From positions 1 to 50,286 of the forward strand of contig NZ_JAFBIY010000011.1 of assembly GCF_021531975.1 (NCBI RefSeq): a stretch of DNA of 50,286 bases, given 5' to 3'. Position 1 is the stretch's first letter. Each line of letters begins with the position of its first letter. Below, one piece after another: positions 18,134 to 26,883 of the stretch. The notes below the pieces were generated by a model that did not search any database, had not been told where the DNA came from, and saw nothing but the letters and a program-made list of their open reading frames with translations. This stretch comes from Faecalicatena contorta. Its GTDB lineage: Bacteria; Bacillota; Clostridia; Lachnospirales; Lachnospiraceae. Made by a program: the position numbers and the translations under genes.

Positions 18134-20518
18134 TTATAACTCTCTCTTCTCCTGTTCCACCCAGAACTCTTCCAGCAATTCCTTCATATTTTCAATATTA
18201 CAAATACCTACTTTTTCCCACTCTCTCGGGAAAACCTCCCGGTATCTCTGATCGCGAAATCTATCATCTAAAAGCAAGATAACTCCTCTGTCCTCATCGG
18301 TACGTATCACTCTTCCTGCCGACTGCAGAACTTTATTCATCCCCGGATATAAATAAGCATAATCAAATCCTCTAAGCCCCTGTCCGTCAAAATAAGACTT
18401 CAAAAGCTCCCGTTCCCTGCACACCTGAGGAAGACCCGTACCCACAATTATCGCGCCTATTAATTTATCCTCCGCAAGATCGATTCCTTCTGAAAAAATA
18501 CCTCCCAGTACGCAGAATCCAATAAGGCTGTTCTCTCTTTCCTCCTCGAAATTTTCCAGAAATATCTCCCTTGCTTCTTCAGACATATACTGAGACTGCA
18601 TTACATATTCCACCGGAATATCATTTATTCTTTCTTCTGCCATAGAAACAAATATTTCATATACTTCTTCCATAAAACGATAGGATGGAAAGAACGCAAT
18701 GTAATTTCCCCGCTTCGAACCGGCAACCTGCCAGAGGTATTCGGCATAGCGCCGGTACATATCTTCCCCTCTTCTCGTGTATTTCGTACTGACATCATTT
18801 CCCATAAGCAAAAGGCGTTTTTTCACATCGAAAGGAGACTGCGCATAGACAGCATAATCCTCTTTCCCGGATGTGCTCAGAAGCTTTTTGTAATAATGAA
18901 TCGGGAGTAAAGTAGCAGAAAAAAATATTGTACTGTTTCCTTTGTCCAGAAATTCCTTCAGATTATTTGCAGGATTCACGCAAAACAGCCGCAATTTAAA
19001 TCTTCCACCTGATTCCATCTCACAGTAAATCATATAATTCTCATCCAGTCGATCATATATATTCATGAACTGACGAATGGAAAAATAAAAATCCAGCACC
19101 TCTTTTCGCAGCTCTTCTTTCCTGCATTCTTCCAGAAACCGCTCCAGTTCAGTCATCAGCGGAAGTAGCTTTATATATACATGTGAAATACTGTTCAGGA
19201 CGAGATACTCTTCACACTCTCTTTTTAATGCCAACAGCTGCTTATTGCAGGACTCCAGTCTGGCTGCAAGCTTCGTATCCTCTTCTTTCACCTTCCGCTT
19301 TATGCTTAAAAAGTCTTCCTTGTAGATAGAAGCACTGTACATTTCCCGTCCCCGCTCGACCAGATTATGTGCCTCGTCAATCAGGAATAGATAATCCCCC
19401 TTCACTCCATCTCCAAAAAAACGCCGCAAATGTGCATTCGGGTCAAACACATAATTATAATCACAGATAACAGCGTCCACCCATGTAGAAACATCCAGAC
19501 TCATTTCAAACGGACAAACCTGCCACTTCCTTGCCTGTTCTTCCAATATCTCCCGGCTCATCTCATCCGAAGTAGTAAGAAGTTCATAGACAGCATCATT
19601 TACACGATCATAATGTCCTCTGGCATACGGACAGTTTTCCGGATTACAATTTACTTCATCACAGAAACAGATCTTCTCCTTCGCGGTCAGTACGATTACT
19701 TTCATTCGAAGTGCCTGTTCCTTCAACGTATCAAATGCCTGCCATGCGACTGTTCTTGTAATTGTCTTTGCAGTCAGATAAAAAAGCTTATCTCCCAGTC
19801 CTTCACCTATCGCCTTTACCGCCGGAAAAACCGTTGCCATCGTCTTTCCGACACCAGTCGGAGCCTGAATAAACAATTTCTTCTGCCGCAAAATCGTCCG
19901 ATACACGGAAGCAGCCAGCTCCTTTTGTCCATCACGATACGCAAACGGGAACTCCACTTCCTTTATGGAAGCATTTCTCTTCTGCTTCCACTTTATCTGA
20001 TACCTTGCCCACTTTTCATATCTTCCCACAAGTTCAAAAAACCATGTTCTAAGCTCTTCTTCTGCATATACAAACTGGAACCGCTTAATATCCTCCGTTT
20101 CCATATTGCAGTAAGTCATCTGCACACCAATTTCTTCCAGGTTGTTTTGACTTGCGTATATATACGCATAACATTTGGCCTGAGCAAGATGCACCTCCTC
20201 GGGCTGTAATAACGATTCCAGATCTTTGAAAATCCCTTTGATTTCATCAATGACATTCCCCTGAGGTGACATTATAATTCCATCTGCGCGCCCCTCAATT
20301 AAAATGGAGAATCCTTTACAGGCAACCTCATATTTCAGGGAAACTTCTGCGTGATAATCCGCTCCCATCTGCCGCTGAATCTTTCGGTGAATCTTACCTC
20401 CGAGCAACATGGCATCTTTATCCATACCCGCTATTCTATTGTCAATATCTCCGCTTCTTAAGATAAACTCAACAAGATTACGGACAGAGATTCTGATAAC
20501 CGGCTGCTGTTCTGTCAT
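18134..20518 (-). CDS. XPD/DinG-like Fe-S helicase with N-terminal Cas4-like nuclease domain
   Basis: A 794-residue superfamily 2 helicase. Residues 1-175 look like a PD-(D/E)XK domain of the Cas4/RecB type: IEGRADGII, VIDEIKG (the E-x-K) and HLAQAKCYAYIYA. The helicase core begins with Walker A APTGVGKTMA (about residue 220). A four-cysteine cluster in KICFCDEVNCNPENCPYARG fits an XPD-type 4Fe-4S domain. DEAH is in LIDEAHNLVERG, and motif VI is in QSAGRVIRTDEDRG. It probably unwinds and processes damaged or forked DNA. It is the third gene after the SOS-type promoter at 22750-22778, though a weaker promoter may lie in the 94-bp gap upstream. The ribosome-binding site is weak. Confidence 0.88.
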   Translation of the reverse strand: MTEQQPVIRISVRNLVEFILRSGDIDNRIAGMDKDAMLLGGKIHRKIQRQMGADYHAEVSLKYEVACKGFSILIEGRADGIIMSPQGNVIDEIKGIFKDLESLLQPEEVHLAQAKCYAYIYASQNNLEEIGVQMTYCNMETEDIKRFQFVYAEEELRTWFFELVGRYEKWARYQIKWKQKRNASIKEVEFPFAYRDGQKELAASVYRTILRQKKLFIQAPTGVGKTMATVFPAVKAIGEGLGDKLFYLTAKTITRTVAWQAFDTLKEQALRMKVIVLTAKEKICFCDEVNCNPENCPYARGHYDRVNDAVYELLTTSDEMSREILEEQARKWQVCPFEMSLDVSTWVDAVICDYNYVFDPNAHLRRFFGDGVKGDYLFLIDEAHNLVERGREMYSASIYKEDFLSIKRKVKEEDTKLAARLESCNKQLLALKRECEEYLVLNSISHVYIKLLPLMTELERFLEECRKEELRKEVLDFYFSIRQFMNIYDRLDENYMIYCEMESGGRFKLRLFCVNPANNLKEFLDKGNSTIFFSATLLPIHYYKKLLSTSGKEDYAVYAQSPFDVKKRLLLMGNDVSTKYTRRGEDMYRRYAEYLWQVAGSKRGNYIAFFPSYRFMEEVYEIFVSMAEERINDIPVEYVMQSQYMSEEAREIFLENFEEERENSLIGFCVLGGIFSEGIDLAEDKLIGAIIVGTGLPQVCRERELLKSYFDGQGLRGFDYAYLYPGMNKVLQSAGRVIRTDEDRGVILLLDDRFRDQRYREVFPREWEKVGICNIENMKELLEEFWVEQEKREL

Positions 20519-20612
20519 AATACTTCCAATTCTTCCTTACAGGCATCTTTTTATAGTTGTAGCCTACGCTCTTTATCCAATATGGAAATTTTATCACAGC
20601 CAGTTTCTTTCT

Positions 20613-21377
20613 TCAATCCCATTCCACCATGTCGGGGCGATACCGAAGCGGCAGATGCTGTAACTGACATCTGGGATTTGTTCGCTCTTTTATAGCTATC
20701 GTTTTACAAAAGCTTTTCCAAAGGGTCGCATACTCTTTTTCCTTTTCGGATATCCGATCTGATATAGACAGATCCACTCCTTCATCCCACACAAGAACCC
20801 ACTTCTTCTTCGCTTCATGGACAACAAACATCTGATGTGTCTTATCATATATCATCCAGTTCTCAAGCGGAAGTCTGTCTGAAAAATGAGGTGCAATACA
20901 TGTCAGCACCTGATTTTTCGGGGTAATCTCCGCATACAGCACTCCGTTCTCCAGCTCACGAAAACGCAGGAATCCTTTATAATTATGGGCTTCTCCTCCC
21001 ACACTGCGGCTAAGCTCGAATACCTTTTCCACCTTCGGATGTCCCAGATGTTCCATAATCCTGGTGCTGTCCGGAATCTTTCTTGCTGTCAGCATTGTTC
21101 CAAGTATTGCATTCCCTTTTTCATTATCTTCTGAAAGAGCAGCATGGTAAATATCCCAATAGGACTTCTGCCCCAGATGCCTGCGAATCAGATTCTCAAC
21201 AGCAGTCGCTTTATGCGCTGTCTCTTCCACTTCCACATAATCACAAAAGAGCTCTGCTTCTACACTTCCCAAAAACGCAATACCACACTCATCTTCTGTC
21301 TTCCCCTCCTTCCACGCATCATAAATGCCCGAAAAAAGGCCTGTAATCGAATCACTACACACATATATTGTTTTCAT
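20613..21377 (-). CDS. TIGR03915-like DNA metabolism protein
   Basis: A 254-residue protein of the family found beside the DNA-repair radical SAM protein (SAM_7_link_chp, related to DUF4130). Recognisable segments are YVCSDSITGLFSGIYDAW at the N-terminus, the central KVEKVFELSRSVGGEAHNYKGFLRF, and the C-terminal LPLRYRPDMVEWD. The biochemical role is unknown; in some genomes the family is fused to a uracil-DNA glycosylase-like domain, which is absent here. Its start lies 23 bp inside the end of the radical SAM gene, so the two are translationally coupled. Confidence 0.85.
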   Translation of the reverse strand: MKTIYVCSDSITGLFSGIYDAWKEGKTEDECGIAFLGSVEAELFCDYVEVEETAHKATAVENLIRRHLGQKSYWDIYHAALSEDNEKGNAILGTMLTARKIPDSTRIMEHLGHPKVEKVFELSRSVGGEAHNYKGFLRFRELENGVLYAEITPKNQVLTCIAPHFSDRLPLENWMIYDKTHQMFVVHEAKKKWVLVWDEGVDLSISDRISEKEKEYATLWKSFCKTIAIKERTNPRCQLQHLPLRYRPDMVEWD

Positions 21378-22683
21378 AAAAGTTCTCCCTGAATCTCACA
21401 TCGTCAAAAAGTGATAACTGCCGATATCCCATATTACGTACTTCTTCCGGAAGCTTCTCTCCTACTGCCAGCAGGTTTCTCGTAATGTAATCTTCGTCAA
21501 GCTTTGTCGGATACATCATCTTTCCATTACAGGTAATGAAATACATCGCCCGCTTCAGTACAACACCGATTTTCTTCAAATCCGGAAAGTCCAATGTCCC
21601 CAGTCTTCTCGCCTTAACGATTCGACTGGCAGACTTATACCCCAGCCCGGGCACGCGTAGAAGCATTTTGTAATCTGCCCGGTTAATCTCTACCGGAAAC
21701 TGTTCCAGATGCTTAAGTGCCCAGTTACACTTTGGATCAAACAGCACATTGAAATTCGGATTCTCTTCTGAAAGCAGCTCATCTGCCTGAAAATGATAAT
21801 ATCGCATAAGCCAGTCTGCCTGATACAGCCTGTGTTCCCTGAGAAGCGGTGGTCCTTCGTCTGTTCTCGCCGGAAGCGCCTTATCTTCATTAACATGTAC
21901 AAATGCAGAATAAAAAACCCTTTTTAGCTCAAATTTCTGATAAAGCGACTCTGCCACTTTCACGATCTGATAATCACTTTCCGGTGTTGCCCCAATGATC
22001 ATCTGCGTACTCTGCCCTGCCGGTACAAATCTTGGTGCATTCCGGTACAATTGTATCTCCTGCTTATTGTCAGCCATCCGTTCCTGTACAAGCCGCATGG
22101 GCATCAATATATTCTTTCTCGTCTTGTGAGGTGCAAGAAGCCTGAGACTCTCCGCCGTCGGAAGTTCCAGATTCACACTCATCCTGTCGGCGAGAAACCC
22201 TACCCGTTGTACCAGTTCCAGACTTGCTCCCGGTATCGCCTTCACATGAATGTACCCTTGAAAATTACATTCTTTTCGCAGTTTATAAAGCGTGGCATAA
22301 ATGAGCTCCATTGTATAATCCGGACTTTTCAATATACCGGAACTTAAGAAAAGCCCTTCAATATAATTTCTGCGGTAAAACTCCATCGTAAGTGTGCATA
22401 CTTCATCCGGAGTAAATGAAGTACGGATAACATCATTGCTGCGCCGGTTAATACAATACTTACAATCATAGATACATTCATTCGTAAACAGAATCTTAAG
22501 AAGAGAGATACATCTGCCATCCGCCGAAAAACTGTGACATATGCCAGATTTCTCACAGCTTCCCATCCCCGTACCATCATTACTCCTGCTTGTACCGCTT
22601 GAAGTACAGGCTACGTCATACTTCGCTGCATCCGTCAGAATATTCAGTTTCTCATAAATCGTCATGGATTCCTGAATCCTCAT
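21355..22683 (-). CDS. DNA repair/modification radical SAM protein (TIGR03916-like)
   Basis: A 442-residue radical SAM enzyme. The start MRIQESMTIYEKLNIL is chosen because GAGAGGAAAG precedes it; the longer frame would run through the promoter region. The 4Fe-4S ligands are in NECIYDCKYCINRR (C-x3-C-x2-C). A helix-hairpin-helix near the C-terminus (LLRVPGLGYKSASRIVKARR) points to DNA binding. The family is annotated as a putative DNA modification or repair protein linked to uracil-DNA glycosylases; its reaction is not known to me. It heads a repair cluster and its promoter carries two LexA-like boxes. Confidence 0.9.
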   Translation of the reverse strand: MRIQESMTIYEKLNILTDAAKYDVACTSSGTSRSNDGTGMGSCEKSGICHSFSADGRCISLLKILFTNECIYDCKYCINRRSNDVIRTSFTPDEVCTLTMEFYRRNYIEGLFLSSGILKSPDYTMELIYATLYKLRKECNFQGYIHVKAIPGASLELVQRVGFLADRMSVNLELPTAESLRLLAPHKTRKNILMPMRLVQERMADNKQEIQLYRNAPRFVPAGQSTQMIIGATPESDYQIVKVAESLYQKFELKRVFYSAFVHVNEDKALPARTDEGPPLLREHRLYQADWLMRYYHFQADELLSEENPNFNVLFDPKCNWALKHLEQFPVEINRADYKMLLRVPGLGYKSASRIVKARRLGTLDFPDLKKIGVVLKRAMYFITCNGKMMYPTKLDEDYITRNLLAVGEKLPEEVRNMGYRQLSLFDDVRFRENFYENNICV

Positions 22684-22724
22684 AAACTTTCCTCTCACTC
22701 TAAAACGAATTTCACACTCGCGAA

Positions 22725-22778
22725 AAAAAGAACATCCGTTCGTATAATAATTATACGAACGGATGTTCTTTTTGTCAA
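22725..22778 (-). promoter_or_regulatory. Consensus promoter with two LexA-like boxes
   Basis: On the minus strand TTGACA (22773-22778), a 17-bp spacer, and TATAAT (22750-22755). The spacer holds GAACATCCGTTC (22757-22768 on the opposite reading GAACGGATGTTC), and a second copy lies just downstream at 22730-22741. Both fit GAAC-N4-GTTC, the core of the Gram-positive LexA/DinR box. Together they form a perfect palindrome of 24-bp arms with a one-base centre, ending in A and T runs, so the structure could also act as a terminator for the TetR gene upstream. Confidence 0.7.
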
Positions 22779-22798
22779 TGCCATTCATCCTAAAAATA

Positions 22799-23335
22799 CT
22801 ATTTTCTATACAACGGCTTTGCCTTTTCCGTCAACTCTCCTATAACCTCAATCAGTTTGCCTGTATCACACTCCGGATTACATACATAAGCATGATATCC
22901 ACCCTGTATACAATAGGAAAGCACAATATTTGCATTCACATCCTCTCTGTACTCCGGATATTTTTCAAAAATAACTTCTTTAATACTTTTTTCAATCCTG
23001 TCCGCCAGCCGATTCCTTTGTTTCCCGGAAAACAGAATAGTTGTAAGTGAATTCTGAGACAGATAAGCCAGGAACAATTCTCTTGTGAATTCTGCCGGAT
23101 TTTCCATAATGTACTCTGGATGTGAAACACTATTGGTAATAGATGCAACGACTTCCTCCTCCATCCGGTCTGATAATTCATAGATATCTCCATAATGAGA
23201 ATAGAACGTCGACTTATTAATGCACGCAACCTCACACAATTCTTTTACTGTTATCTTTTCCAGTTCTTTTTTTGAACGAAGTTCGATAAACGCATTTTTT
23301 ACCGCACGCTCTGTTTTTTTAATCCTCAAATCCAT
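22799..23335 (-). CDS. TetR-family transcriptional regulator
   Basis: A 178-residue regulator with an N-terminal TetR helix-turn-helix (residues 8-55; KITVKELCEVACINKSTFYSHYGDIYEL) and a C-terminal ligand or dimer domain containing the LSYCIQGGYHAYVC segment. It is divergent from glgB by 191 bp and followed by the palindromic promoter/terminator at 22725-22778. The target is unknown; autoregulation is usual for the family. Confidence 0.88.
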   Translation of the reverse strand: MDLRIKKTERAVKNAFIELRSKKELEKITVKELCEVACINKSTFYSHYGDIYELSDRMEEEVVASITNSVSHPEYIMENPAEFTRELFLAYLSQNSLTTILFSGKQRNRLADRIEKSIKEVIFEKYPEYREDVNANIVLSYCIQGGYHAYVCNPECDTGKLIEVIGELTEKAKPLYRK

Positions 23336-23526
23336 TTTTTCTCCTTATCCTTTCACAAACAAACTGTATTTACCAACACATTTCCAAATTCGTCGCTTAT
23401 CCATCCATTTGTCCATATTGTCGGTGGTGTCCTTTTTTCCCTCTTTGTATAATCATTATAAGATAAATAAACGACTACTGTCCATTATTTTATATAATAA
23501 AATCATTTACAATCAGGAGGCAAGCT

Positions 23527-25314
23527 ATGGATTTCTACGGATTCTATACCGGACAAATATTTGATGCATATCACTATCTCGGTGCTCACCCTGAAAATGG
23601 CGGCGTTATTTTTCGTACCTTTGCACCTGCTGCCACAAAGATTTCTCTTATTGGTGAATTTTCAAACTGGGAAGAATGGACCATGAACCGCGTCCATGAC
23701 GGGAACTTCTGGGAATGTTTTGCATGGAACGCAAAGCCGGGACAGATGTACAAGTATCGCATTTACAAATGCGATGGCTCCTATACAGATCACTGTGACC
23801 CTTATGGTTTTGGCATGGAGCTCCGTCCACAGAGTGCTTCTGTTATCCGTGACCTGTCTTCTTATTCCTTCCACGACAGAGAATGGATGGAGAAACGGAC
23901 TGACTGCAAAAGCAAGCCTCTTAATATCTATGAGCTTCATTTTGGATCGTTTAAAAAACCAGATAGTGATCCTGATGCATGGTATACATACACAGAAATG
24001 GCAGACATTCTGATTCCGTATCTGAAAGAATGTGGATATAACTATATGGAAATCATGCCTCTGAGCGAACACCCCTGTGACGAGTCCTGGGGATACCAGA
24101 ATACCGGGTTCCTAAGTCCTACCTCCCGTTATGGAACAGCAGAGGAACTGATGCAGTTCATTGATATCTGCCACCAGAATGACATCGGCGTCATCATGGA
24201 TTTTGTACCGGTACATTTTGCCATCGATGACTATGCACTGGCAAATTATGACGGTACTTCCCTATATGAATATCCTCACCAGGATGTTGGTGTGAGCGAA
24301 TGGGGAAGCTTAAACTTCATGCATTCCCGTGGAGAGATCCGAAGCTTCCTTCAGTCTGCCGCGAACTACTGGCTGGCCCAATATCATGCTGATGGTATAC
24401 GTATGGATGCTATCAGCCGGATCATATACTGGCAGGGAGACCCGGCAAGAGGTGTTAACAACGATGCCGTTCATTTTATCCGAACCATGAACAGCGGACT
24501 GAAAGAAATGCATCCCACGGTCATATTGTTTGCAGAAGACTCCACAGCATTTCCTGATGTTACAAAGCCGGCAGCCGAAGGAGGCCTCGGTTTCGATTAC
24601 AAGTGGGATATGGGATGGATGAATGACACACTGAATTATTTTCGCACAGCACCAGAATACCGAAGCCGCGATTATCATAAACTGACCTTTTCCATGATGT
24701 ATTTTTATAATGACACTTTCCTGCTTCCGCTCTCCCATGACGAAAATGTACATGGAAAAGCAACTATTTTGCAGAAAATGTACGGAAAATACGAAGAAAA
24801 ATTCCCGCAGGCACGGGCATTTTACATGTACATGTATGCCCACCCGGGGAAAAAACTGAATTTTATGGGAGGTGAAATCGGACAATTCCGAGAATGGAAT
24901 GAAAAACGTGAACAAGACTGGTTCTTATTAGAATATCCGATGCATAACGCTTTTCACAGATTCATAAAAGACCTAAATCACATTTACTTAAGTCACTCTG
25001 CGCTTTTTGCCAAAGATTACTCTCCAGAAAGCTTCCAGTGGCTGGACTGCCATCAGGAGGATCGCTGTATCTATGCATTTGAGAGAAAAAATGCCTCCGA
25101 CAGGCTTCTTTTTGTCTTTAACTTTTCGGACAAAGAACAAAGGGACTATATCCTCACAGTACCTGGTGCAAAATCGCTGAAACTCTTAATTGCAAGCGAT
25201 ATGGAACAATATGGCGGAATGGAAAAATACAAAACAAAGATATTCTCTCTGGCAGAAGATACTGTCTGCTTGACACTTACACCATATTCCGCTGTATATT
25301 ATCTTGTCAAATAA
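23527..25314 (+). CDS. glgB: 1,4-alpha-glucan branching enzyme
   Basis: A GH13 enzyme that makes alpha-1,6 branches in glycogen. The 595-residue protein has an N-terminal CBM48 (residues 5-95; FRTFAPAATKISLIGEFSNWEEW), a catalytic barrel with DFVPVHF, DGIRMDAISRI (nucleophile Asp), LFAEDSTAFPDVT (acid Glu) and LPLSHDENVHG, and a C-terminal beta domain. It is shorter than the enzymes of about 630-730 residues that carry an additional N-terminal domain. The ribosome-binding site AGGAGG is good. No other glycogen gene is in the window, so it is an isolated copy. Confidence 0.95.
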   Translation: MDFYGFYTGQIFDAYHYLGAHPENGGVIFRTFAPAATKISLIGEFSNWEEWTMNRVHDGNFWECFAWNAKPGQMYKYRIYKCDGSYTDHCDPYGFGMELRPQSASVIRDLSSYSFHDREWMEKRTDCKSKPLNIYELHFGSFKKPDSDPDAWYTYTEMADILIPYLKECGYNYMEIMPLSEHPCDESWGYQNTGFLSPTSRYGTAEELMQFIDICHQNDIGVIMDFVPVHFAIDDYALANYDGTSLYEYPHQDVGVSEWGSLNFMHSRGEIRSFLQSAANYWLAQYHADGIRMDAISRIIYWQGDPARGVNNDAVHFIRTMNSGLKEMHPTVILFAEDSTAFPDVTKPAAEGGLGFDYKWDMGWMNDTLNYFRTAPEYRSRDYHKLTFSMMYFYNDTFLLPLSHDENVHGKATILQKMYGKYEEKFPQARAFYMYMYAHPGKKLNFMGGEIGQFREWNEKREQDWFLLEYPMHNAFHRFIKDLNHIYLSHSALFAKDYSPESFQWLDCHQEDRCIYAFERKNASDRLLFVFNFSDKEQRDYILTVPGAKSLKLLIASDMEQYGGMEKYKTKIFSLAEDTVCLTLTPYSAVYYLVK

Positions 25315-25317
25315 ATA

Positions 25318-25352
25318 TCTCAGAGAGCCTCCGATGGCTCTCTGACTTTTTC
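25318..25352. terminator. Terminator after glgB
   Basis: AGAGAGCC-TCCGAT-GGCTCTCT followed by GACTTTTTC. It also serves the convergent holin-like gene. Confidence 0.88.
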
Positions 25353-25616
25353 TTACTCTCTGCATTGCTTATACATCTGATTTACTCCTGTTGCAGCCAA
25401 TCCACTTGACATTCCTACTGCAATTGCATTAATCATATCTTTCGCCGGAAAATCCGGCATCGTATAAAGACCAATAAGTCCAAATACTCCACCGCACAAA
25501 GCCATAATAAAGGGAATCCATTTGTCCGGAATTCTTTCGTAGGCCTTACATCCCATCCCAATCACATAACAAATAGCAACAATCCCGACAACCGTTCCTA
25601 ACGAGCTGATGTCCAT
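25353..25616 (-). CDS. Orphan phage-holin-like small membrane protein
   Basis: An 87-residue protein. The second ATG (MDISSLGTVVGIVAICYVIG) is preferred because AAGGA stands six bases before it but abuts the first ATG. Two to three hydrophobic segments (residues about 5-22, 34-53, 62-78), the motif KAYERIPDKWIPFIMALCGGVFG and a charged end YKQCRE resemble holins of low-GC phages such as the A118/Hol44 type. No endolysin or other phage gene is nearby, so it is either a domesticated phage gene or a holin-like pore of unknown use. Confidence 0.7.
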   Translation of the reverse strand: MDISSLGTVVGIVAICYVIGMGCKAYERIPDKWIPFIMALCGGVFGLIGLYTMPDFPAKDMINAIAVGMSSGLAATGVNQMYKQCRE

Positions 25617-25771
25617 GTGCATTCCTTTCCTTCACACTTTTCTCGTTATTATTCTTATCAATAAATAGACTTTTATATGTCATTTTTCAATAGATAACTT
25701 CATGCCACATCATTGATTCTCCCCGTACGGAGACGTATAGTTTAATTATCAAGAAAAGGAGGCATGTTACT

Positions 25772-26833
25772 ATGCATAAAGATGATCAGATGACACCTAA
25801 GGAACGGGCATTTGCACTATTTGCCGGTAAACCGGTCGACCGTATGCCGATTAAATTATTTTCCCCATATATCGGAATGAACTTCGGAGCCACCTATGAC
25901 GAAGCATTTACAGAAGCCAGATCCCGTGCACACTGGCTGATTGAAAGTTACAAACGCTTTGGACAAGATGGTTTAAGTGTAAATTATCGAATTGACGGTA
26001 TCCCAGTAGCCTTCGGCGCAGAATCCACCTACGATCCAACCGGCATTCCAATGGTAAAAAACGCAGTTCTGGAAAACATAGCTGACGTTGATAAACTTGA
26101 TCTCAATTGCTTACGTTTTGAAAATGATAAAAACGCCCAGGTTGCATTTGATGCTGTGCGCATCATCCAGGATGAACTAAACGATGAAATCTTTACCGGC
26201 GTTGGCTTTATGGGACCATTTACAACTGCTGCCAATCTTGCCGGAACCACAACTGTATTAAAAGCAATGAGAAAAGACCCGGAGGGATTACATAAACTAC
26301 TTGACTTTGCTGCCGATGCTACCATCGAAGTAGGACGCAAATTCGTAGAAAACCAGATTGGTATCGGTCTTGCTGAGCCAACAGCTTCTCTCGTATCACC
26401 AAAGCAGTTCCGTGAATTTGTTACACCATATTACAAAAAGGTTATGGATAAATGGAAAGAATGGGGCAGCCGGGGCGCAGGCTTCCATATCTGTGGCGAC
26501 ACATCAAAACTACTGGAATGCTTTACAGAAATGGGAATCCGGGGTATCAGTATTGACAGTGCTGTAGATATCGCCTATGCGAAAGAAACCGTTGGCGACC
26601 AGTTATCCATTATGGGAAATGTATCACCGATCGAAATTCTGGAAGGTACTCCTGCCTCTGTTGAACAGGCAGTAAAAGACTGTTTTGCAAAATGCTGGGA
26701 TAATCCGCGCGGGTTTACCATTGCTCCGGGATGCGACATTCCGGTACAGGCACCACTGGAAAATATTGACGCTTATATGCGGGCAGCAAGACAATGTGCA
26801 AAATATCCCGTACAGCCGGCAAACTGGGAGTAA
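25772..26833 (+). CDS. UroD-family corrinoid-linked methyltransferase (plus-strand copy)
   Basis: A 353-residue member of the MtaA/MtbA/CmuA branch of the uroporphyrinogen decarboxylase superfamily. The start MHKDDQMTPKERAFALFAGKPVDRMP follows AAGGAGG. It has the FTGVGFMGPFTTAANL block, GLAEPTASLVSPKQF, and the zinc-site residues in GFHICGDTSK and APGCDIPVQAPLENI. It is monocistronic and converges on the methyl-transfer operon of the minus strand, sharing a bidirectional terminator with it. It probably exchanges methyl groups with the corrinoid protein at 30669-31319; the other partner (folate, thiol or a methylated nutrient) cannot be told. Confidence 0.85.
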   Translation: MHKDDQMTPKERAFALFAGKPVDRMPIKLFSPYIGMNFGATYDEAFTEARSRAHWLIESYKRFGQDGLSVNYRIDGIPVAFGAESTYDPTGIPMVKNAVLENIADVDKLDLNCLRFENDKNAQVAFDAVRIIQDELNDEIFTGVGFMGPFTTAANLAGTTTVLKAMRKDPEGLHKLLDFAADATIEVGRKFVENQIGIGLAEPTASLVSPKQFREFVTPYYKKVMDKWKEWGSRGAGFHICGDTSKLLECFTEMGIRGISIDSAVDIAYAKETVGDQLSIMGNVSPIEILEGTPASVEQAVKDCFAKCWDNPRGFTIAPGCDIPVQAPLENIDAYMRAARQCAKYPVQPANWE

Positions 26834-26835
26834 TG

Positions 26836-26877
26836 ACAAAGAAGATGTTGCCTTTTGACAACATCTTCTTTTCAATT
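26836..26877. terminator. Bidirectional terminator between converging UroD-family genes
   Basis: GAAGATGTTG-CCTTTTGA-CAACATCTTC with flanking A and T runs. Confidence 0.9.
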
Positions 26878-26883
26878 ACAAAA

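Noticed and set aside
19430-20209. A 259-residue plus-strand frame
   Set aside because: Antisense to the helicase gene, with no ribosome-binding site or recognisable motif.
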